From: Terrisporobacter petrolearius
Lineage (GTDB): Bacteria > Bacillota > Clostridia > Peptostreptococcales > Peptostreptococcaceae
Assembly (NCBI RefSeq): GCF_020748185.1
Contig: NZ_JAHZMO010000004.1
Span: 1 to 64,000, forward strand
Reading direction: 5' to 3'
DNA length: 64,000 bases
Below, in pieces: positions 59,771 to 64,000 of this stretch. The position numbers were made by a program, and so were the translations under genes. Each line of letters starts with the position of its first letter. Position 1 is the stretch's first letter. Below the pieces are notes generated by a model that was given only the letters and a program-made list of their open reading frames with translations, searched no databases and was not told the DNA's origin.

Positions 59771-59937
59771 ATGAAAAAATTTTTTTCAATAGCTATAACT
59801 TTTTACTTTTAATTACAGGAGCTGTTTTTATTACAAACTTTTTTCTTAATAAATCTGATCTTCAAGATATTATAAATGTAACTGCTTTAATAATTTTACT
59901 TATTTATGCATTAATAGTAATTAAAGTTAATAAATAA
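59771..59937 (+). pseudogene. Frameshifted gene for a small membrane protein
   Basis: ATG 59771 has a GGAGGT site and codes MKKFFSIAITFYF before a TAA at 59810. In the next frame the sequence goes on LLLITGAVFITNFFLNKSDL... to TAA 59937. Adding one T would join them into a 56-residue two-helix membrane protein with a normal start and end. The gap 59573-60128 also has a good AGAGGAGAAG site before a ten-codon frame at 59982 and nothing else. Confidence 0.6.
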
Positions 59938-60128
59938 CTTATACTATATCTGGCCTTTAAATTACTAAAGAGGAGAAGTTTATGATAGGAAATAAGATTA
60001 TCAGAATGGTATAAAATTTTGATAATATATATAGAATAATAATTTGAATATTTAGATTAACTATCATGTTGAAATTGCAAGATTAAAGGTTTATTATATA
60101 AGTAAAGGTTTGGTAAAGGAGTAAAAAT

Positions 60129-60620
60129 GTGGTAATTGGCTTAATGGGTTTATTTTTATTTGTAGTTTTTATAGCAACATTAGTTCAGACAAAAGGCTTA
60201 AATAGAAAGGATAACGTTAAAGAAAGATTAGCTTATGAAAATTCAATAAAAGATGAATTGGGGAAAATAGGGGAAGTAAAATTTGTGGATTTTATAGATA
60301 ATGGATATTTAGCAATAATAGATGATTATATGAAATACAGTTTTTGTGATTACGAAAATAAAGTTTATATAAAAGATATATTAAAAACAGAGATTGATTA
60401 TGATTTACAAGGAATAGAAGAGATGAAAGCAAAAGATGAGAAAAGGTTTTCTCTATTTGGGCATACTCGCAATACTCCGGTTAAGTTAAGAGAAATAAAA
60501 TTTGTCTTATATTTGAAAAAAATGGACAATATAGTATTAACACTAAATCCACAGTATGTAAATCCTTACAAGATTAAAAAAGTGCAGTCAATGTTAGATA
60601 ACATGAATGCAGCAAGTTAG
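60129..60620 (+). CDS. Membrane-anchored protein of unknown function
   Basis: A 163-residue protein with one N-terminal helix (about 2-19) and a mixed alpha/beta domain: a helical K/E-rich segment (DNVKERLAYENSIKDELGKIGEVKF), then beta-rich repeats of charged residues and a C-terminal helix (KIKKVQSMLDNMNAA). The domain resembles small phage or conjugative-element proteins that bind PH-like folds, but no family can be named. GTG 60129 with AAAGGAG upstream is the start. Closed by its own terminator. Confidence 0.65.
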   Translation: MVIGLMGLFLFVVFIATLVQTKGLNRKDNVKERLAYENSIKDELGKIGEVKFVDFIDNGYLAIIDDYMKYSFCDYENKVYIKDILKTEIDYDLQGIEEMKAKDEKRFSLFGHTRNTPVKLREIKFVLYLKKMDNIVLTLNPQYVNPYKIKKVQSMLDNMNAAS

Positions 60621-60627
60621 AGTTTAA

Positions 60628-60669
60628 TTGGCATACTCCCATTGCTATATATGGGGGTGTGCCAATTTT
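60628..60669. terminator. Terminator
   Basis: TTGGCATACTCCCAT pairs with ATGGGGGTGTGCCAA (two mismatches), followed by TTTTG. Confidence 0.75.
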
Positions 60670-60707
60670 GTGTTGTAATCTTATTATTTCAAATAGATAA
60701 CTTTTAT

Positions 60708-61244
60708 TTACCTAGTATCATGATTAAAATAAGCTTTTCTCAGTTTGTTCTTACAACGTTGAAATCTTTTGTATAATGCATCTTCACTTATCTCCAGCAT
60801 AGGTGATATTTCACTTATTGAAAATCCATATATATACTTAAGAATAATAATTTCTTGATCATTTGGTTGTAATTGATTAAATAATAATAAATTACTATTA
60901 AAACAATCAAGTTGATCTAGTAAAGAAGGTGAAAAATTCATCTCATTTTCCAAATCATTAATATCCATAATACTTTCTCTTTTTCTTTTATTGTAAATAT
61001 TAATAGAAACTCTTTTTACAATAATGGTAACAAAAGCTTTAGTCTTTGGGCAATGAATATCGTCTATCTTATCTAGATTATGTAATATTTTGATGAATGC
61101 TTCGTGTACAGCATCTTTTGATAATTCTTTATCATTTAAAATTAAGTTAGCTTCATAATACATTGATTGTTTATATGTATTATAAATTTCAGTAAAAGTG
61201 TCTTTCTGAGACTCATTGTCAATATGCTTAAAATAAATAATCAA
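60708..61244 (-). CDS. Sigma-70 family (ECF-like) RNA polymerase sigma factor
   Basis: A 178-residue sigma factor with region 2 (about 10-85: TFTEIYNTYKQSMYYEANLILNDKELSKDAVHEAFIKI) and region 4 (about 120-172: LQPNDQEIIILKYIYGFSISEISPMLEISEDALYKRFQRCKNKL). No regions 1 or 3 are present, as in ECF factors. No anti-sigma gene adjoins. It is divergent from the large DNRLRE/Rhs gene at 61403 and may control it. TTG 61244 lies 7 bases after GGAG. Confidence 0.88.
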   Translation of the reverse strand: MIIYFKHIDNESQKDTFTEIYNTYKQSMYYEANLILNDKELSKDAVHEAFIKILHNLDKIDDIHCPKTKAFVTIIVKRVSINIYNKRKRESIMDINDLENEMNFSPSLLDQLDCFNSNLLLFNQLQPNDQEIIILKYIYGFSISEISPMLEISEDALYKRFQRCKNKLRKAYFNHDTR

Positions 61245-61402
61245 TTTATGACTCCTTAGAATGTATTTGTTTCTAATAATAACAAAACTAACTAAATTAT
61301 AAGACCAAAATAAATAAAATACAATGAATTTGTAAAAAAATGGCCAATAAATGGAATTTAAATTGTTTATATTATGAATACAATTTTAAAAGGGGGATAT
61401 TC

Positions 61403-64000
61403 ATGAAAAAAAAGAAAATTAATAAGTTGATTTCTTTCATTTTGGCGATATGCATGACATTAGTGTATTTGCCAATGGGGGTATTTGCTGAGGAACTTAA
61501 AAGTGTTACTGAAGCAATTCAAAGCGCAAATCAGGAAGACGTAAGTAGTAAATCAGAAAAAGTAATCAAAAAGACAGAAAGTTCTACAATATATCAATTT
61601 GAAGATGGAAAGAAAAAGGAAGTTATTTATGACAGTAATATTAGATTTAAAGAGAAAGGTAAATTAGTTGATTATGATCCATCGTTAATAAAAATTGATG
61701 ATAAAAAAACAGATAACGATACAGATATTTCAGATTACAAATATGAAAATAATAAAGGTGATAAAAAAAATTACTTACCTAATACAATATCAGAAGAGAC
61801 ACCTGTTATTTTAGAAAATAATAATTATCAAATTACAATGGCTCCAAAAGATAGTGAAACAGAAAAAGTAAAATTAGAGGATGAAAATGTATTAGATATA
61901 TATGATAAGGAAGTAAAATTACCAGTTAAAGCGGTCTATGAAGGTAAAGATGATAAAACAAAATTAGAGTATATTTCACAAGATAATGGAATAAAAGAAA
62001 ATATAATTTTAAACGAAATTCCAGAATCAAATGTTTTTGAATATGAAATAAAATTAAATGGTTCTAAACCTAAAAAATGCGAGCTTGAAGAAAGTATTGT
62101 GTTTATAGATGAAAAAAACGATGAAGTAGTAGGTAGTATTGATGCACCATTTATGAATGATACCACTAACAAGGCGTATAGTGAAGATATAACTTATGAC
62201 ATAAAGGAAAAAGAAGGAGAAAAGAATACATATATATTAACTATGACAGTTGACAAGGAGTATCTAAATAGTAAAGACAGACAATACCCAGTAAAAATAG
62301 ACCCTACAATTACTTGGTCAGGAGATAGCAATATAATAGATACATATATAATAAGTGGAAGTAAATATGGTGGTATAAACTTTTATGATGGTGGAACTAC
62401 AGCATTTCCAATAGGTAGGGGTAGCCAAGGTGTAAATAGAGCTCTGGTAAAAGGAAAAAAACTAGCTGATACTGTTGACAATAAGTATGTGGCAAAAGCA
62501 ACCTTAACAATGTATGAAACTAGTGGAAATGAGTCAGCGAATATAATAAAAGCTTATCGCATGACTGAAAAATGGAATGAAAAAAATGTAACATGGAATA
62601 GTAGACCGAATTATAGTACTAGCGATGGAGAGTATGGATCGGTAAAATCTACAGGAACATTATACAAAGCTTTAACTATGAATATAACTAGTTATGCAAG
62701 AAAGGTTGCAAGTAAAAAAATAAGTGACAATGGTTTATTACTTAAAGCCTCTGATGAAAGTGATTCAAAAGGAAAATATTCTAGATTCTTTGGCTCTAGA
62801 CACTCAAATTCTGCTCTTAGACCTAAATTTACAGTTGAGTACTATGATGGACCAACTACGGCAAGTAATGTAACTCTATCAAGTAGTTATTTAAAGGTAG
62901 GTCAAACATTTAAATTAAATTGGTCAGGTATAAGTTCTAAATCACTAAACAGAGTAGAGTATAGAATTGCAAGTTATAAAGATAGTGATGCTACTGTAGG
63001 CCCAGATATATTTAAATACGCAGAGAGTCCTAAATTAGGGGCTACTTCTAGCGGAAGCAGTGATATTTCTAAAATAAAAGAATTAAAAGAAGGGTGTTAT
63101 AGAATATATGTAAGAGGTATTGATAATGGAGGTATAGCAGGAACTGGAAAAGGAGCAACTTTCCATATTGATTCTACAAAACCAAAACTCGGTAGTGTAT
63201 CCATATCTCCTAATTCAACTGAAGCAAATCCTTCAGAAAATTTTACACCAACTATAACATGGTCAAATGCTGAGGATACTCATTTTAAACAAGTTGAATA
63301 TAGTGTAAATGGAGGAACTTATACAGTTGCCAAAGCAGAAAAATCTGGTTCACTTAAGTTACCTGCATCAAAGTTTCCATCAGCAGGAACTTATAAAATC
63401 AATATTAGAGCTATGGATAAATCAGGAAATGCAAGTGATATAAAGACATTGACATATTACATTAAAGATAAGAATGAGGATTTAAAGAAATATCTTCCTA
63501 GTGATTTATCTACTACAAATTACTATGGAAAGACACTAATAGCATGGAATATGGCTGAAGAATTACCAGGTAATATTTCATATAAAGTATATAGAGGTGA
63601 AACAGAAGATTTTACACCATCAGATAAAAGTATAGTAGCATCAGGCATAAAGGATTTATATTGCTATGATATGTTAGTTGGAGATGAAAAACCATATTAT
63701 TATAAAGTTAAAGTTATAAAAACAACTAATGGAAAAGAAGAAGATACTAATATAATAACTTCAGCTATAAAATCTGAAATTAGTGATAAATCTGAATGGA
63801 CTAAAAGACTTGGAAGTAAAGAATACTTAGGTTATTTTTCATACCAAACACCAAATGGAGATGGAACTATTGAAAAAAGTCAAGGAAACTTAACTTATTC
63901 ACAAAAAGATATAGAACTTCCATCATCACAAGTATCTTTTGATTTGCAAAGAAACTATAATAGCCAGTCTAAAATAAATAATATGTTTGGTGTAGGTTGG
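61403..64000 (+). CDS. Secreted DNRLRE/Rhs-repeat (WapA-like) protein, partial
   Basis: The first 866 codons of an open frame that runs off the right edge without a stop. A signal peptide (about 1-30, cleaved near VFAEE) leads to a region of about 270 residues ending in QYPVKIDPTITW, then a DNRLRE domain (about 310-490; LTMYETSGNESANIIKAYRMTEKWNEKNVTWNSRP and FTVEYYDGP), two or three beta-sandwich repeats (about 490-800), and at the end the opening of an Rhs core (SSQVSFDLQRNYNSQSKINNMFGVGW). This order is that of WapA-type contact-dependent toxins, whose toxin tip and immunity gene would be beyond 64000. AGGGGG precedes the ATG. Confidence 0.88.
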   Translation, partial: MKKKKINKLISFILAICMTLVYLPMGVFAEELKSVTEAIQSANQEDVSSKSEKVIKKTESSTIYQFEDGKKKEVIYDSNIRFKEKGKLVDYDPSLIKIDDKKTDNDTDISDYKYENNKGDKKNYLPNTISEETPVILENNNYQITMAPKDSETEKVKLEDENVLDIYDKEVKLPVKAVYEGKDDKTKLEYISQDNGIKENIILNEIPESNVFEYEIKLNGSKPKKCELEESIVFIDEKNDEVVGSIDAPFMNDTTNKAYSEDITYDIKEKEGEKNTYILTMTVDKEYLNSKDRQYPVKIDPTITWSGDSNIIDTYIISGSKYGGINFYDGGTTAFPIGRGSQGVNRALVKGKKLADTVDNKYVAKATLTMYETSGNESANIIKAYRMTEKWNEKNVTWNSRPNYSTSDGEYGSVKSTGTLYKALTMNITSYARKVASKKISDNGLLLKASDESDSKGKYSRFFGSRHSNSALRPKFTVEYYDGPTTASNVTLSSSYLKVGQTFKLNWSGISSKSLNRVEYRIASYKDSDATVGPDIFKYAESPKLGATSSGSSDISKIKELKEGCYRIYVRGIDNGGIAGTGKGATFHIDSTKPKLGSVSISPNSTEANPSENFTPTITWSNAEDTHFKQVEYSVNGGTYTVAKAEKSGSLKLPASKFPSAGTYKINIRAMDKSGNASDIKTLTYYIKDKNEDLKKYLPSDLSTTNYYGKTLIAWNMAEELPGNISYKVYRGETEDFTPSDKSIVASGIKDLYCYDMLVGDEKPYYYKVKVIKTTNGKEEDTNIITSAIKSEISDKSEWTKRLGSKEYLGYFSYQTPNGDGTIEKSQGNLTYSQKDIELPSSQVSFDLQRNYNSQSKINNMFGVGW

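Noticed and set aside
59982-60014. A ten-codon peptide gene with a good ribosome binding site
   Set aside because: MIGNKIIRMV is too short to support; it could be a leader peptide or the stub of a decayed gene.
1-64000. TGA recoded as tryptophan
   Set aside because: TGG is used throughout for Trp, no intact gene has internal TGA, and one ordinary gene ends in TGA.
1-64000. tRNA genes, rRNA genes, CRISPR arrays or insertion sequences
   Set aside because: I saw no cloverleaf with a GTTCRA arm, no spaced direct-repeat array and no transposase-like frame on either strand.

Overview
The window reads as chromosome from a low-GC anaerobic member of the Clostridia. The evidence is very AT-rich DNA, strong AGGAGG-type ribosome binding sites, frequent TTG and GTG starts, TAA/TAG stops in almost every gene, a DUF1540 protein, an EFR1-type flavodoxin-ferredoxin, BFD-like [2Fe-2S] proteins, a Bce-type antibiotic sensing module and a manganese catalase. 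A probable selenoprotein would fit the Clostridiaceae or Peptostreptococcaceae, but I cannot name a genus. I see no tRNA, rRNA, insertion sequence, prophage or CRISPR array. Genes sit in short operons closed by clear hairpin-plus-T-run terminators.

Layout. 1-5981: start of an unknown gene, a methyltransferase, a DUF2284 protein, an FMN reductase, a GntR(YtrA)-ABC exporter operon and a DUF2812-like membrane protein. 6032-11576: a Bce-type two-component system with its ABC module behind a tandem-palindrome promoter, then a lipoprotein. 11892-14603 (minus): an immunity-like protein, a stop-split flavodoxin/ferredoxin, a TIGR04076 protein and a membrane-anchored hydrolase. 14917-17084: a Nat-type ABC exporter. 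17131-18490: a fluoride riboswitch with an overlapping terminator ahead of a CPA-family antiporter. 18542-24791: PhzF and a divergent MocR regulator, an acetyltransferase, a YdjM-like protein, an amidase, a NodB-type deacetylase and a DUF1540 protein. 24930-28850: a compact accessory Hsp70 cluster (LRR_5 protein, TerB/J-domain protein, GrpE-like protein, Hsp70) with an unusual hairpin repeat inside it. 28997-35748: CDF transporter, subtilisin-like protease, double BFD protein, DUF5714 gene with a wrecked radical-SAM partner, and a dicarboxylate symporter. 36144-43261: small membrane proteins, an EreA/ChaN-like anchored protein, a GNAT, a nitroreductase, a stop-split membrane protein, an amino-acid permease and a CPBP protease. 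43298-44812: a ykkC (guanidine-I type) riboswitch ahead of a MATE exporter. 44928-53460: Mn catalase, VOC protein, MarR-GNAT operon with two palindromic operators, a Ca-type P-ATPase, a repeat-helix protein, an MFS transporter and a DedA protein.

53658-59570 is an arsenic-resistance island: two ArsR repressors, a metallophosphoesterase, ArsM, an Acr3 pump, ArsD, a double ArsA ATPase and the 3' scrap of a second acr3. ArsM has an in-frame TGA exactly where the second catalytic cysteine belongs, followed by a hairpin with bacterial SECIS geometry, so it is probably a selenoprotein that a standard gene finder would truncate. Two promoters in the island share an identical 16-bp operator segment.

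59771-64000: a frameshifted small membrane gene, a membrane-anchored protein, a sigma factor and, divergent from it, the first 866 codons of a large secreted DNRLRE/Rhs (WapA-like) protein that runs off the window. Overall the region is rich in toxic-ion and drug defence (fluoride, guanidine, arsenic, peptide antibiotics), each unit with its own visible sensor, and contains several recently broken genes.
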